Of a stretch of 64,000 nucleotides of DNA, positions 40,800 through 50,226 are shown in pieces. The notes under the pieces are model-generated. The model did not search any database. It worked only from the letters and a program-made list of their open reading frames with translations, and was not told the origin of the DNA. Numbering within the stretch: the first letter of the stretch is position 1; the number at the start of each line of letters is the position of its first letter. Location: assembly GCA_021769555.1 (NCBI GenBank), contig JAETSR010000005.1, positions 117,850-181,849 of the forward strand, given 5' to 3'. Origin of the DNA: Clostridiaceae bacterium. GTDB lineage: Bacteria; Bacillota; Clostridia; Oscillospirales; Acutalibacteraceae. Made by a program: the position numbers and the translations under genes.

Positions 40800-41681
40800 C
40801 TATTTGCTTTTCCTATCCATCCTGAACATAAGCACCGCCCCCAAAACTATAAATCCCGCCATTCCAATGATTCCCGAGGGCTTGGGCCCTAAGAGGACGT
40901 TATACCCCGCCGCGCAGATAAGCAGCGGGGCCTCCCTTACGGCGTTGACCGCGCCATGGGCTATGCAGGCGGGCCATATACTCCCCGAGCGCAGTGTAAG
41001 GTACGACATGAATATTCCACAAACCGTTGCAAAGACCGTCATCATCAGTATGCCCGTAAGGGGCGCGCCGGGGTACTCCCCGGTATAGTTGAGCCCGAAG
41101 CACACCAAGGGCCCATGGGCTATGCCCCACAGAACGCCGTTCAGCAGGACCGCCCTTCTCTCCCCCAGGCCCTCTATGAGCAGTGGCAGGAGATACCCCC
41201 GCCAGCCCAGCTCCTCGCCGAAGGCCGCGATGTGGTTTACCACCACCAGCGGCGCTATAAGCGCCAGGAGCAGTCCCGCGCCTATCACCTGGGGGAGGGT
41301 CACGGCGGGGACCTCCGCCGCCTGGCCGCTGAGGGCAAGTAATTCGGACATATACCCCATGGACAGGTCCAGGTCCTCGGGGAACAGCAGGAAGTAGAGC
41401 GCCGCCCCCAAAATGGTGAGGGCACCGGGCAGAAGTGCCGCCATAAGGTACTGCCTCCACGCCCCTTTGATATTGAGGCGAAGGGGCAGTCCCGAGCGGT
41501 CCCCGGAGAGCCGCCTGACTATGAGCGCCGCGAGGGCCGGCAGGAACATGAACATGACGGATATGCCCATCATCAAGGGACCCTGGGGCTCCGCGTCCAG
41601 CAGGAACAACGGCAGGGCGCACAGAAACACCAGGCCATACTCAATGCCCAGGAAAGCTAGTATTTTATTTCTCCTGCTCAT
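40800..41681 (-). CDS. CPBP family intramembrane metalloprotease (second copy)
   Basis: 293 residues with about eight membrane helices. CPBP motifs: GEELGWRGYLLPLL, LWGIAHGPLV and CIAHGAVNAV. It belongs to a different branch from the CPBP protein at 14 kb: it has the EELGWRG form instead of EEGIFRG and is GC-rich like the genome. The gene overlaps the end of the upstream regulator by 17 bases, so the pair is one unit, possibly a regulated membrane-stress or bacteriocin-resistance function. Confidence 0.88.
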   Translation of the reverse strand: MSRRNKILAFLGIEYGLVFLCALPLFLLDAEPQGPLMMGISVMFMFLPALAALIVRRLSGDRSGLPLRLNIKGAWRQYLMAALLPGALTILGAALYFLLFPEDLDLSMGYMSELLALSGQAAEVPAVTLPQVIGAGLLLALIAPLVVVNHIAAFGEELGWRGYLLPLLIEGLGERRAVLLNGVLWGIAHGPLVCFGLNYTGEYPGAPLTGILMMTVFATVCGIFMSYLTLRSGSIWPACIAHGAVNAVREAPLLICAAGYNVLLGPKPSGIIGMAGFIVLGAVLMFRMDRKSK

Positions 41682-42315
41682 CCGGCTCCTCCCTGCTCAT
41701 AACATGCTTACAGGCCGTAATTTTCCCACACTTGGGGCACCGCATCCACCGCCTGGTGATGGAGTGCGGCCCCCAGATGTATGCCCTCCAAGTGGGCTTG
41801 AAGGTCTCGCCGCAGGCTTGGCACTTAAAGTACCCGGCCTCCCTGTCCATGCTCATGGTGACAAAGAGCCCGCCCGCAAACTGTAAGCAGGCAAAGGCTA
41901 TTATGAGCACCCTCACCGGCAGGGCTATCACCTCGGCGTAAACCCCCGCCAATAGCACCAGCAGGATAAGTGTGGCCGTGGTGCTCACTCCGGTGAACAC
42001 CGAGAGCCGTATCTTTTTGACGTTTTCCTCCCGCTCTTTCATAAGCGACATGATATTTTCCTCCGCTTTTCTTTGGTAGTCGGCGGCTGTGAGCCTCTGC
42101 CCGGACAGGAGCTCGTTGACGTTTACCCCCAGCTCCCTGCATAGGGGCATCAAGAGGGATATCTCCGGCAGGCCGGAGCCGCACTCCCACTTTGAGACAG
42201 TCTTGTCGCTTATCATAAGCTTCTCTGCAAGCTGTCTCTGGGTCAGGCCCAGCTCCTTTCTTATGGACTGTATGAACCTGCCGGTGCGCTCCTGGTCTAG
42301 GGACTCGATGGCCAT
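41665..42315 (-). CDS. Membrane-linked XRE regulator with zinc-ribbon tail
   Basis: 216 residues. A helix-turn-helix at ~10-65 (LTQRQLAEKLMISDKTVSKW) is followed by a helical region, two membrane helices (about 107-127 and 134-156), and a C-terminal zinc ribbon with C-x2-C pairs in FKCQACGETF and RCPKCGKITACKH. A DNA-binding protein held in the membrane could couple membrane state to expression of the CPBP protease that follows. Start 42315 is preceded by GAAGGAGG. Confidence 0.85.
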   Translation of the reverse strand: MAIESLDQERTGRFIQSIRKELGLTQRQLAEKLMISDKTVSKWECGSGLPEISLLMPLCRELGVNVNELLSGQRLTAADYQRKAEENIMSLMKEREENVKKIRLSVFTGVSTTATLILLVLLAGVYAEVIALPVRVLIIAFACLQFAGGLFVTMSMDREAGYFKCQACGETFKPTWRAYIWGPHSITRRWMRCPKCGKITACKHVMSREEPDEQEK

Positions 42316-42368
42316 TTCAGCCGCCTCCTTCGTGTGAGAGTATAGAACAGCCTCGGGGAAAAGTAAAC

Positions 42369-42415
42369 CCACGGCCCGTAGAAACGCCTCTTTTCAGCTG
42401 CTCTACGGCCCGTGG
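42369..42415 (-). terminator. Long hairpin downstream of hemW
   Basis: Two 14-base arms (CCACGGCCCGTAGA and TCTACGGCCCGTGG) pair at 13 of 14 positions around a 19-base loop, four bases after the hemW stop and followed on the minus strand by TTTACTTTTCC. Confidence 0.65.
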
Positions 42416-42418
42416 AGT

Positions 42419-43516
42419 TCAGTCTGTGAGCCTTGCTATGAGGGCGTTTGATACCAAAAAGCCCTCCGGGGTAAAGCTGACCCTGTCCGGGGCAGTCCGC
42501 ACAAGGGAGCCCGGACAGCCAAGGGCCCGCTTACGGACTCTTTCAAACATCTCCCGGCCCTCCTCGCCGAAGCGGGCTATGCACTCGCCCTCGATGAGCC
42601 CCCTCGTAAGCCGCAGGTTCAGCATGGCAAACTCGCCCATGCTGCCCCCCGGGCCGTCGTCTGTGGGACCGTCCCCTCGGATGTAGCCGTCAAGGTCCCT
42701 CTCCCAGTGGAAGCGCCGCCCTCCATAGAAGGAGTGGGCCCCGGGGCCCAGGCCCAGGTACTCCTCACATTTCCAGTAGCAGAGGTTATGCCTGCTCTCA
42801 TACCCCGGGCGGGAGAAATTGCTTATCTCATACTGCTCATAGCCCAGCCCGCCAAGACGCTCCACTGTAAAGAGATACTGGTCGGCGGTCTTATCGTCGT
42901 CGGGCAGGACCAGCCCCCGGGAGGCAAAGGGCGTCCCCGGCTCAATCTTCAAAATATATGCCGAGATATGCTCGGGCGAGAGCCCCGCCGCGAAGTCTAT
43001 GCTCCTTTGAAGGGTCTGCTCAGAGCTCCCCGGCAGGGCCAGCATAAGGTCCAGGGAGATATTCTCAAAGCCGGCGGCCCTGGCCAGCTCCACCGCCCGC
43101 CGGACTTCATCAGGGCCGTGCCTTCTTCCAAGCAGCCTGAGCTCGCCCAAATCCGCCGACTGCATACCCATGGAGAGCCGGTTGAACCCGGCGCTTCTCA
43201 GCTCCCGGAAAAAATCCCCGTCCACCCCCGTGGGGTTCGCCTCACAGGTTATCTCCGCATTGGGGGAAAGGGTGAAGTTTTTACATACACCCTCCAAAAG
43301 CGCCCCCAGTCTCTTAGCCCCGATAATACTGGGCGTGCCGCCGCCGAAGTACACCGTGCTCACTCTGCCGCCATACTCCGGCATGAGCTCAAGGGTGCGC
43401 CTTACATACCTGTCAACGACAGTATCATCCGGGACTACAGAGTAAAAATCACAGTATGGGCACTTCCCCCAGCAGAAGGGCACATGGATATACACCCCCG
43501 GCCCCATATCATTCAT
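42419..43516 (-). CDS. hemW: Heme chaperone / radical SAM protein HemW
   Basis: 365 residues. The radical SAM motif C-x3-C-x2-C is in [15 protein letters not shown], followed by [16 protein letters not shown] and the HemW-typical [18 protein letters not shown]. HemW-type proteins were once annotated as coproporphyrinogen oxidases but insert or carry heme. Its start overlaps the lepA stop by 8 bases, a common lepA-hemW arrangement in Firmicutes. Confidence 0.94.
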   Translation of the reverse strand: MNDMGPGVYIHVPFCWGKCPYCDFYSVVPDDTVVDRYVRRTLELMPEYGGRVSTVYFGGGTPSIIGAKRLGALLEGVCKNFTLSPNAEITCEANPTGVDGDFFRELRSAGFNRLSMGMQSADLGELRLLGRRHGPDEVRRAVELARAAGFENISLDLMLALPGSSEQTLQRSIDFAAGLSPEHISAYILKIEPGTPFASRGLVLPDDDKTADQYLFTVERLGGLGYEQYEISNFSRPGYESRHNLCYWKCEEYLGLGPGAHSFYGGRRFHWERDLDGYIRGDGPTDDGPGGSMGEFAMLNLRLTRGLIEGECIARFGEEGREMFERVRKRALGCPGSLVRTAPDRVSFTPEGFLVSNALIARLTD

Positions 43517-45311
43517 CCAGCTTGAGCACCGCCATGAACGCCTCCTGGGGCACCTCCACCGTGCCCAGCTGGCGCATACGCTTCTTGCCCTCCTTCTGCT
43601 TTTCCAGAAGCTTCTTCTTGCGGGTTATGTCGCCGCCGTAGCACTTTGCGAGCACGTCCTTTCTAAGGGCCTTTACCGTCTCCCTGGCGATTATTTTCCC
43701 GCCTATGCACGCCTGTATGGGCACCTCGAAGAGCTGGCGGGGGATATTCTCCTTGAGCTTCTCGGTCATCTTCCTGGCCCGTGGGTAGGCCTTGTCCGTG
43801 TGCAGGATGAATGAGAGGGCGTCCACGGTTTCTCCGTTCAGTAAAATATCCAGCTTCACAAGCTTCGACTCCCTATAGCCCAGCAGCTCATAGTCAAAGC
43901 TGGCGTAGCCCCTGGTTCGGGACTTCAAAGCGTCGAAAAAGTCGTATATTATCTCGTTTAAGGGGAGCTCATAGTGTATGTCCACCCGGTCTGTGTCAAG
44001 ATACTTCATGTCCATAAATGTCCCCCGGCGCTCCTGGCAGAGCTCCATAATGCTGCCCACATACTCAGCGGGGGAATAAATATGGGCGTTGGTGATGGGC
44101 TCCTGGGCCCCGGCGATAGCTGCGGGGTCGGGATAGTTTGTGGGATTGTCTATAGTGAGCTCCTCGCCGTCGGTTTTTGTAATCTTATAGACAACGCTGG
44201 GTGCTGTGGTGATAATGTCCAGGTTATACTCCCGCTCAAGGCGCTCTTGGATTATCTCCATGTGCAGAAGCCCCAGAAAGCCGCACCTGAACCCAAAGCC
44301 CAGGGCAACGGAGGTCTCGGGCTCAAAGGTCAGGGAGGCGTCGTTTAGCTGCAATTTTTCCAGGGCGTCCCGAAGGTCGGTATAGTGTGCTCCGTCGGCG
44401 GGGTATATGCCGCAGTACACCATAGGCTGCACGGCCCGATAGCCTGGCAGGGCCTCCTCCGCCGGGCGCTCCGCTAAAGTGACCGTGTCGCCCACCCGGG
44501 CCTGGCGCACATCTTTAATTGAGGCGGCGATATAGCCCACCTCCCCGGCGTATAATGCCTCGGCGGGCTCAAGGGATGTGGCCCGGAGGAACCCGCACTC
44601 CACCACCTGGAACTCCCCGCCGGTGGCCATCATGCGGATGGTGTCCCCGGTTTTGACTGTGCCGTCCTTTACCCGGACATAGACTATCACTCCCCTGTAG
44701 GGGTCGTAATATGAGTCGAAGATAAGGGCCTTTAGGGGAGCGCTCTCGTCCCCCTGGGGGGCGGGGATATCGCTCACTATCCGCTCCATAACCTCGCCGA
44801 TATTTATGCCGTTCTTTGCGGAGATTCTGGGGGCGTCCATGGCGGGTATGCCTATCACGTCCTCTATCTCGTGGCAGACCCGCTCGGGGTCCGCGCTGAT
44901 AAGGTCTATCTTGTTTACAACCGGCACTATCTCAAGCCCGGCGTCCACGGCCAGATAGGTGTTGGCCAGGGTCTGGGCCTCAATGCCCTGGGAGGAGTCC
45001 ACCACCAGCACAGCCCCCTCGCAGGCCGCAAGGGACCGGGAGACCTCGTAGTTGAAGTCCACATGCCCGGGGGTGTCTATCAGGTTGAAGACATAGTCCC
45101 TGCCGTCCTTTGCGGAATATACCAGGGTGACGGCGTGGGCCTTAATTGTAATGCCCCGCTCCCGCTCCAGGTCCATATTGTCTAAAAGCTGGTCCTCCAT
45201 CTCCCGAAGGGGCACAGCGCTGGTCTGCTCCAGTATTCGGTCCGCAAGGGTGCTCTTTCCGTGGTCGATATGGGCCACTATGCTGAAATTCCTTATCCTG
45301 CTCCTGTCCAT
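43509..45311 (-). CDS. lepA: Elongation factor 4 (LepA)
   Basis: 600 residues, standard length. GTPase motifs: [10 protein letters not shown] (P-loop), DTPGHVDF and NKIDLI; the family-specific C-terminal domain is complete ([38 protein letters not shown]). LepA binds ribosomes and promotes back-translocation or late initiation steps. It is encoded 24 bases after an alpha/beta hydrolase gene and overlaps hemW. Confidence 0.98.
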   Translation of the reverse strand: MDRSRIRNFSIVAHIDHGKSTLADRILEQTSAVPLREMEDQLLDNMDLERERGITIKAHAVTLVYSAKDGRDYVFNLIDTPGHVDFNYEVSRSLAACEGAVLVVDSSQGIEAQTLANTYLAVDAGLEIVPVVNKIDLISADPERVCHEIEDVIGIPAMDAPRISAKNGINIGEVMERIVSDIPAPQGDESAPLKALIFDSYYDPYRGVIVYVRVKDGTVKTGDTIRMMATGGEFQVVECGFLRATSLEPAEALYAGEVGYIAASIKDVRQARVGDTVTLAERPAEEALPGYRAVQPMVYCGIYPADGAHYTDLRDALEKLQLNDASLTFEPETSVALGFGFRCGFLGLLHMEIIQERLEREYNLDIITTAPSVVYKITKTDGEELTIDNPTNYPDPAAIAGAQEPITNAHIYSPAEYVGSIMELCQERRGTFMDMKYLDTDRVDIHYELPLNEIIYDFFDALKSRTRGYASFDYELLGYRESKLVKLDILLNGETVDALSFILHTDKAYPRARKMTEKLKENIPRQLFEVPIQACIGGKIIARETVKALRKDVLAKCYGGDITRKKKLLEKQKEGKKRMRQLGTVEVPQEAFMAVLKLDE

Positions 45312-45335
45312 TCTCTGTACTCTCCTTTTAAACCG

Positions 45336-46124
45336 TCATTCATTAAAGAACTGTATTATTCTCTTATTAAAGTCTTTTGCCTCCTCATAGGCGGCGTGGC
45401 CCAGGCCCTCGTACATGTGAAGCTCACCGTTAATGGCCCCCGCCAACTCCTCAGAGGCCTCCCCGGTGAGCACCTTATCCTCTCTGCCGCCCAGCACCAG
45501 GGCCGGGCAGGATATCCTCCGGAGCTCCGGGTATGAATTGCAGGTGAGGCAGGCCCGAGCCAGATTTATGAAGCGCTCAATATCCCGCTCCTTCGGCCTA
45601 GTAAGCCGCGAGATTATGGGGAACATCCGGCCGTACCTCTTTACATATCCGGGCGAGTACATCTTCACGAGCATGTCCCTCACAATGGCCCTGTAGTCCC
45701 CGAACTCAGCCATCTCTATCCATCCCTTCACTGCCCGCTCCATCACCGGGTTTACCCTTGAGGCCGTGACCCCCAGGGCCAGCCTGCGCACGAGCTTGGG
45801 GTGGTATATAGCGAGGTACTGTGCGGCCATTCCCCCCTGGGACACGCCGAGTACGTCCGCGCCTGAAAGCCCCAGCCGCTCCATTACATAAGCCGTATCC
45901 TCCGCGATGTCCTTAATAGTGTACCCCTTAGGTATCCGGTCCTTCTTGTCTATCACATAGACCCTATGGCTCCTGCCAAACTCCCTGTACATGAGCCTGA
46001 GCCCCAGGGCCGCCCCCTTCACCCGCTGTAAGCTGAGCCCCGGGAGCATTATAAGGGGCCTTTGGCCTGAGCCGAAGCTCACACAGTCTATGGACGCGCC
46101 GTCCTTTTGGATAATCTCGACCAT
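45336..46124 (-). CDS. Alpha/beta hydrolase
   Basis: 262 residues. Nucleophile elbow GVSQGGMA, acidic residue in LGGREDKVLT and catalytic His in GLGHAAYEE complete the Ser-Asp-His triad. PLIMLPGLSLQRVKG likely forms the oxyanion loop. The substrate is unknown. AAGGAGG is 6 bases before the ATG. It is the first gene of the lepA-hemW operon. Confidence 0.88.
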   Translation of the reverse strand: MVEIIQKDGASIDCVSFGSGQRPLIMLPGLSLQRVKGAALGLRLMYREFGRSHRVYVIDKKDRIPKGYTIKDIAEDTAYVMERLGLSGADVLGVSQGGMAAQYLAIYHPKLVRRLALGVTASRVNPVMERAVKGWIEMAEFGDYRAIVRDMLVKMYSPGYVKRYGRMFPIISRLTRPKERDIERFINLARACLTCNSYPELRRISCPALVLGGREDKVLTGEASEELAGAINGELHMYEGLGHAAYEEAKDFNKRIIQFFNE

Positions 46125-46144
46125 TGTGAGCCTCCTTAGCAGTC

Positions 46145-46159
46145 ACTATATTATATAGT
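46145..46159. promoter_or_regulatory. AT-only palindrome upstream of the hydrolase-lepA operon
   Basis: ACTATAT-T-ATATAGT is a perfect 15-base palindrome that contains TATAAT on the minus strand, 26 bases before the hydrolase start. It could be a -10 region with an overlapping operator, but no -35 is seen. Confidence 0.35.
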
Positions 46160-46289
46160 AATATTTATTTTGTTATATTTTCAGTCCCTTACGCGGCAAA
46201 ATCTGCGGGAGCTTTTTTATTATACCCGCTTACTCTGCCACTGTCAACCGGGCCCCATAAGGGAAAAACGCAAAATCCTCACGTTTTTC

Positions 46290-46318
46290 TTGCAAATCCC
46301 GCCGGAGTTTGGTAAAAT
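46290..46318 (+). promoter_or_regulatory. glyS: Promoter of glyS
   Basis: TTGCAA-17 bp-TAAAAT, 36 bases before the ATG at 46354. The transcript leader is only ~25-30 bases, too short for a T-box. Confidence 0.78.
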
Positions 46319-46353
46319 ACTGGTATGTTAATGAGAGAAAGGACGTATCAGCT

Positions 46354-47748
46354 ATGCAGCACAAGACCATGGACATGATAACAGGCCTCTGCAAGACGAG
46401 AGGGTTCATCTTCCCCGGAAGCGACATATACGGGGGCCTTGCCAACACCTGGGACTATGGACCTCTGGGTTCCCGGCTTAAGAACAACATCAAAGACACC
46501 TGGCGCAAGCGCTTTATCCAGGAGCGCCGGAACTCCTTCGAGGTGGACGCGGACATTTTAATGCACCCGAGAGTCTGGGAGGCCAGCGGCCATGTGGCTA
46601 GCTTCTCAGACCCGCTCCTCGACTGCAAGGAGTGCAAAATGCGCCATCGGGCAGACAACCTTATCGACGACTTCGACCCCGAGGCCCACGCCGACGGCAT
46701 GACCAAGGAGGAGATGTTCCAGTATATCAAGGACAATCACATCCCCTGCCCCAACTGCGGCAAGCATAATTTTACTGACATCCGGGAGTTCAACCTCATG
46801 TTCCAGACCTTTAGGGGTGTCACCAACGACAATAAGTCCGTTATATACCTGCGCCCGGAGAACGCCCAGGGGGAGTATGTGAACTTCCTCAATGTCCAGC
46901 GCACCATGCGGGCGAAGCTCCCCTTCTCCATCGGTCAGATAGGCAAGGCGTTCAGGAATGAGATAACCCCCGGCAACTTCACCTTCCGCACCATCGAGTT
47001 CGAGCAGATGGAGTTCCAGACCTTCTGCAGGCAGGGTGACGACGAGGCACTGTATTCTTACTTCAAGGAGTACGGCAGGAAGTACTTCGAGGACCTGGGG
47101 CTCCCGGCCGAGCGCCTTCGCTTCCACGACCACGAGAAGCTCGCCCACTACGCCAAGGCCGCCTGTGACATCGAGTACCTGTTCCCCTTCGGCTGGGGGG
47201 AGATAAACGGCACCCATAACCGCACGGACTTCGATTTGACCCGCCACCAGGAGTACAGCGGGCAGAAGATGGATTATCTCGACCCGGAGACGAACGAGAA
47301 GTTCATCCCCTATATCATCGAGAGCACCTACGGTCTGGACCGCACCGTGCTGGCTGTACTTTCAGAGGCCTACGATGTGGAGGTTCTGGACGAGGCGAAG
47401 AACGACTCGAGAGTCGTCCTGCACCTGAAGCCCTGCATTGCCCCCTATAAGGCGGCGGTCCTGCCCCTCTCCAAGAAGCTCTCACCCAAAGCTCTTGAGG
47501 TCTACGACCAGCTCTCAAAGCATATAATGGCCGACTTCGACGAGACCGGCTCCATCGGCAAGCGCTACCGCCGTCAGGACGAGATTGGAACGCCCCTTTG
47601 CGTCACCATCGACTTCGAGACCGTGGGCGACAGCGAAAAGCCCGCCGACAACTGCGTCACCGTCCGGGAGCGGGACAGCATGGCCCAGGAGCGGGTGCCC
47701 ATCGAGGGGCTTGAGCGCTATATTAGCGAAAAAATCGGCGAGTTCTAA
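46354..47748 (+). CDS. glyS: Glycyl-tRNA synthetase, single-chain (alpha2) type
   Basis: 464 residues, a class II synthetase of the eukaryote/archaeal-like dimeric type. Visible are GSDIYGGLANTWDYGPLG, the zinc-type pairs CKECKMRHRAD and CPNCGKHNF, motif 2 around FRNEITPGNFTFRTIEFEQ, and motif 3 IIESTYGLDRTVLAVL, with a C-terminal anticodon-binding domain. It charges tRNA-Gly. I start at 46354 because GAAAGGAC lies upstream; no T-box leader is present, unlike many Firmicutes synthetase genes. Confidence 0.97.
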   Translation: MQHKTMDMITGLCKTRGFIFPGSDIYGGLANTWDYGPLGSRLKNNIKDTWRKRFIQERRNSFEVDADILMHPRVWEASGHVASFSDPLLDCKECKMRHRADNLIDDFDPEAHADGMTKEEMFQYIKDNHIPCPNCGKHNFTDIREFNLMFQTFRGVTNDNKSVIYLRPENAQGEYVNFLNVQRTMRAKLPFSIGQIGKAFRNEITPGNFTFRTIEFEQMEFQTFCRQGDDEALYSYFKEYGRKYFEDLGLPAERLRFHDHEKLAHYAKAACDIEYLFPFGWGEINGTHNRTDFDLTRHQEYSGQKMDYLDPETNEKFIPYIIESTYGLDRTVLAVLSEAYDVEVLDEAKNDSRVVLHLKPCIAPYKAAVLPLSKKLSPKALEVYDQLSKHIMADFDETGSIGKRYRRQDEIGTPLCVTIDFETVGDSEKPADNCVTVRERDSMAQERVPIEGLERYISEKIGEF

Positions 47749-47797
47749 AATTATTTCAAAAATCCTGTGACCAACGCGCCCCGGATATCGATTATAT

Positions 47798-47816
47798 GTA
47801 TAGAGACAGTCTATAC
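47798..47816 (+). promoter_or_regulatory. Inverted repeat upstream of lipoprotein gene
   Basis: GTATAGA-5 bases-TCTATAC, a perfect 7-bp inverted repeat overlapping a TATACT, 26 bases upstream of the lipoprotein start. Possible operator; no -35 recognised. Confidence 0.35.
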
Positions 47817-47841
47817 TATATTATGGAAAGGCGTGAAGGGT

Positions 47842-48465
47842 ATGTTGAGGAAAATTCTAGCTGTATGCGCGGCGCTTATGCTGGTGCTCAGCGCCTGTGG
47901 TGACGAGGAGACCGTGGCGGGGGGAATGCTCTCAAGGGACGAGATAGAGCGCATGGAGAGCCTGTACTTCACAGACAGGGAGACCGCCCTTGAGGGGCTG
48001 GGCTTTTCTGAGAAAGACATTGACAGCGACAGCGAGGACTATCTTCAGCTGTCCAGCGCCGGGGCATACCCTCTGAAAAAGGGCAGAAGTATCGGCGGCA
48101 GGATTTACCGGCAGATAGTGAACACCTCCATAGTCGCCCCCGAGGGATTCATCGGCATACGCCTTTATGCGCTGTTTGATGACCAGCAGGAGGCCGAGAG
48201 CGCCCGGGATGCCCTGCTCGATGTGGCGGCAGAGCTCTACGGCGAGCCTGTCTATCCCGGAACAGAGCGCTGGATGGCAGGGGAGCTGACGGAGCTTGCC
48301 ATAAGCTTCTTCCGCGCCGAGGACGCAGCCAACTTCGACCCCTCCTGGGACTACCGGTACAGCCTTGAGGTTGAGTACAAGGTGCAGTCCGTAGTGGACG
48401 GAAAAAAGCTCACCGGCGAGGAGATAGCGGAGCGGGTGAGGAATACGCAGGAGAAGAGAAAGTGA
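47842..48465 (+). CDS. Lipoprotein of unknown function
   Basis: 207 residues. Signal peptide with lipobox VLSAC (Cys19). The mature part is acidic, beginning LSRDEIERMESLYFTDRE with a repeated alpha/beta texture (YALFDDQQEAESARDALLDV; SLEVEYKVQSVVDG). No family recognised. The start at 47842 is preceded by GGAAAGG at 10 bases. It lies 93 bases after glyS and 40 before the repeat protein gene; the three may share a transcript. Confidence 0.75.
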   Translation: MLRKILAVCAALMLVLSACGDEETVAGGMLSRDEIERMESLYFTDRETALEGLGFSEKDIDSDSEDYLQLSSAGAYPLKKGRSIGGRIYRQIVNTSIVAPEGFIGIRLYALFDDQQEAESARDALLDVAAELYGEPVYPGTERWMAGELTELAISFFRAEDAANFDPSWDYRYSLEVEYKVQSVVDGKKLTGEEIAERVRNTQEKRK

Positions 48466-48505
48466 CGCAAAAGCTATTAGTTATAGTATAAATAAAGGAG
48501 CCCAT

Positions 48506-49705
48506 ATGAAAAAAACACGCTTGATAACAGCACTGCTCATAGCCCTGCTGGCATTTGTTATTGTGGTCCCGGCCCTTGCGGAGGAGGGGGGCGGGAGCAT
48601 GAACGTGTCTCCCGGGGGGGACGACGAGCCCCCTGTCGTGGAGCCCACCGACACGCCTGTTGTGGAGCCTACGGAGCCGCCTGTTGTGGACCCCACGGAC
48701 GAGCCTGGGCCTACGGACACGCCTACTGATGAGCCCGGGCCTACGGATACCCCCACAGATGAACCCGGCCCCACGGATACCCCTACCGACGAGCCCGGCC
48801 CTACGGACGAGCCCACTGACGAGCCCGGCCCCACCGAGGAGCCCACACCCGCGCCGCCTGTAGACAACGGAAACAACGGCAGCAATAATACCGGCGGGGA
48901 GAGTAATCAGGGCTCGGCCACCGGGCCCAGCGTGAATCTGGGCGGCGGCATACGCCAGCCCCATACCAGCTCCCGCCGGCCCTCGAACAGCTCACAGGGC
49001 AGCTCGTCCGGCTCGGGCTCCTTCGGCTCCCAGGACCCTGTGGATGACGGCCCCCAGTATGTGACCTTCGCCCGGGTGACCCAGAAGAGCAACGCCATGT
49101 CCAGGACCCTTTTCTACAGCGGCGCCGCCTGCATAGGCGCGGGAGTGCTGGGGCTCGGCGTGCTGGTGGTGTTCATTATACGCGGCAGGCACGCGGACGA
49201 CCGGGACGAGATATTCGCCGAGATAGAGCAGTCGGCCCAGGCCATGCGCCAGCCTGTGCGCCGTTCTCCCCAGCCCAGGCAGGAGGTTTATGAGGAGGAC
49301 GACCCCTACGCACAGTATGACCAGAACTATGAATATGAGCAGGAGGAATATGCCGAGGACGGCTACGGCCAGAGCTACGCCCAAGGCTACGACGCCCCCG
49401 CCCCCTCCCTTCACAGGCCCGAGCCTGAGGACCTGGCTGTGCCCATAAACGGCAGCATGTATACCGAGGAATTTGAGCTCCCGCCCGCCGGGGCCCAGTA
49501 TCAGCCCGGTCCGGAGGTCCCCGCCTCGAGAGAGCCTATCATGCCTACAGAGGCCTCCATGTACACCGAGGAGTTCACCCTTCCCAGGGACACGGCCCCT
49601 CCAAAGGCAGCGCCGAGGACTCCCCAGCCAGCTTCAAAAATACCCCCGAGCCAGATGGACACAACGGAGCTCCTTCGGGAGATACTCCACGGCGATGACA
49701 AGTAA
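48506..49705 (+). CDS. Single-pass membrane protein with Pro/Asp repeats and duplicated cytoplasmic motif
   Basis: 399 residues, not assigned to a family. A signal peptide (1-25, ending PALA) leads to a Pro/Thr/Asp/Glu-rich external stalk with five 10-residue units of the type TDEPGPTDTP (64-113), a Gly/Asn/Ser-rich stretch, and a membrane helix at about 203-225 (AACIGAGVLGLGVLVVFII). The cytoplasmic tail of ~170 residues is acidic and Tyr-rich and holds two copies of SMYTEEF-x-LP (about residues 318 and 351), ending in TTELLREILHGDDK. The stalk would span the wall; the repeated tail motif may bind a partner. Ribosome site AAAGGAG; terminator after the stop. Confidence 0.78.
   Translation: MKKTRLITALLIALLAFVIVVPALAEEGGGSMNVSPGGDDEPPVVEPTDTPVVEPTEPPVVDPTDEPGPTDTPTDEPGPTDTPTDEPGPTDTPTDEPGPTDEPTDEPGPTEEPTPAPPVDNGNNGSNNTGGESNQGSATGPSVNLGGGIRQPHTSSRRPSNSSQGSSSGSGSFGSQDPVDDGPQYVTFARVTQKSNAMSRTLFYSGAACIGAGVLGLGVLVVFIIRGRHADDRDEIFAEIEQSAQAMRQPVRRSPQPRQEVYEEDDPYAQYDQNYEYEQEEYAEDGYGQSYAQGYDAPAPSLHRPEPEDLAVPINGSMYTEEFELPPAGAQYQPGPEVPASREPIMPTEASMYTEEFTLPRDTAPPKAAPRTPQPASKIPPSQMDTTELLREILHGDDK
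48695..48844 (+). repeat. Five 30-bp tandem coding repeats
   Basis: Five in-frame units of 30 bases encode TDEPGPTDTP or close variants. The units differ at many third positions while the protein is nearly constant, so the array is old and kept by selection rather than a recent duplication. Confidence 0.9.
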
Positions 49706-49710
49706 AAGCT

Positions 49711-49742
49711 AAAAGGGCTTTCCCAAGTGGAAAGCCCTTTTT
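49711..49742. terminator. Bidirectional terminator, perfect 13-bp stem
   Basis: AAAAGGGCTTTCC and GGAAAGCCCTTTT pair perfectly around a 5-base loop, between the repeat protein gene and the convergent folK gene. Confidence 0.9.
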
Positions 49743-49749
49743 ATTCTGC

Positions 49750-50226
49750 TTACTTATAGAGCCTCACCCCGCTCTTGTCCACCGCCTCATAGGCCCCGGC
49801 AAAGTCCAGCCCCAGGGCGTTATAGGTTGGGAAAATGTCTGACATGGGCACCATCACAAACGCCCGCTGGAGTATGCCCGGGTGGGGCAGGGTCAGCTCC
49901 TCTGTTTCGCTTGTACGTCCCTCGCATACCAGCAGGTCTATATCCATGGTCCTTGCTCCATGGTACTCCTTTCGCACGCGGCCCAGCCCGGCCTCCAGCT
50001 CCAGGCAGCTGTGAAGGAGCTCTACGGGCGTGAGCCCGGTATCTATTAACACACAGCAGTTGAGATAGTCCTCCTGCCGGGAGATAACGTCAAAGGGCGC
50101 TGTCTCATAGATATTGGAGATAGCCAGCAGCCTGGTCCCCGGCAGCTTCTCAAGGCCCGAGAAGGCCCCGGCCAGATTCTCCTCCCGGTCCCCCAGGTTC
50201 GTGCCTATGCCTAAAAGCGCGCGCAT
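49750..50226 (-). CDS. folK: 6-hydroxymethyl-7,8-dihydropterin pyrophosphokinase
   Basis: 158 residues. Family motifs: ALLGIGTNLGDREENL, SNIYETAPFDV, and RTMDIDLLV with the two metal-binding Asp residues, then LTLPHPGILQRAFV. It transfers pyrophosphate from ATP to the pterin for folate synthesis. Its start overlaps the folB stop (TAATG). Last gene of the folate operon. Confidence 0.96.
   Translation of the reverse strand: MRALLGIGTNLGDREENLAGAFSGLEKLPGTRLLAISNIYETAPFDVISRQEDYLNCCVLIDTGLTPVELLHSCLELEAGLGRVRKEYHGARTMDIDLLVCEGRTSETEELTLPHPGILQRAFVMVPMSDIFPTYNALGLDFAGAYEAVDKSGVRLYK

Noticed and set aside
46250-46353. T-box riboswitch before glyS
   Set aside because: The promoter leaves a leader of only ~30 bases, with no antiterminator sequence.
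48695-48844. Tandem repeats considered as a CRISPR array
   Set aside because: The repeat is in frame, has no spacers, and encodes a constant peptide.
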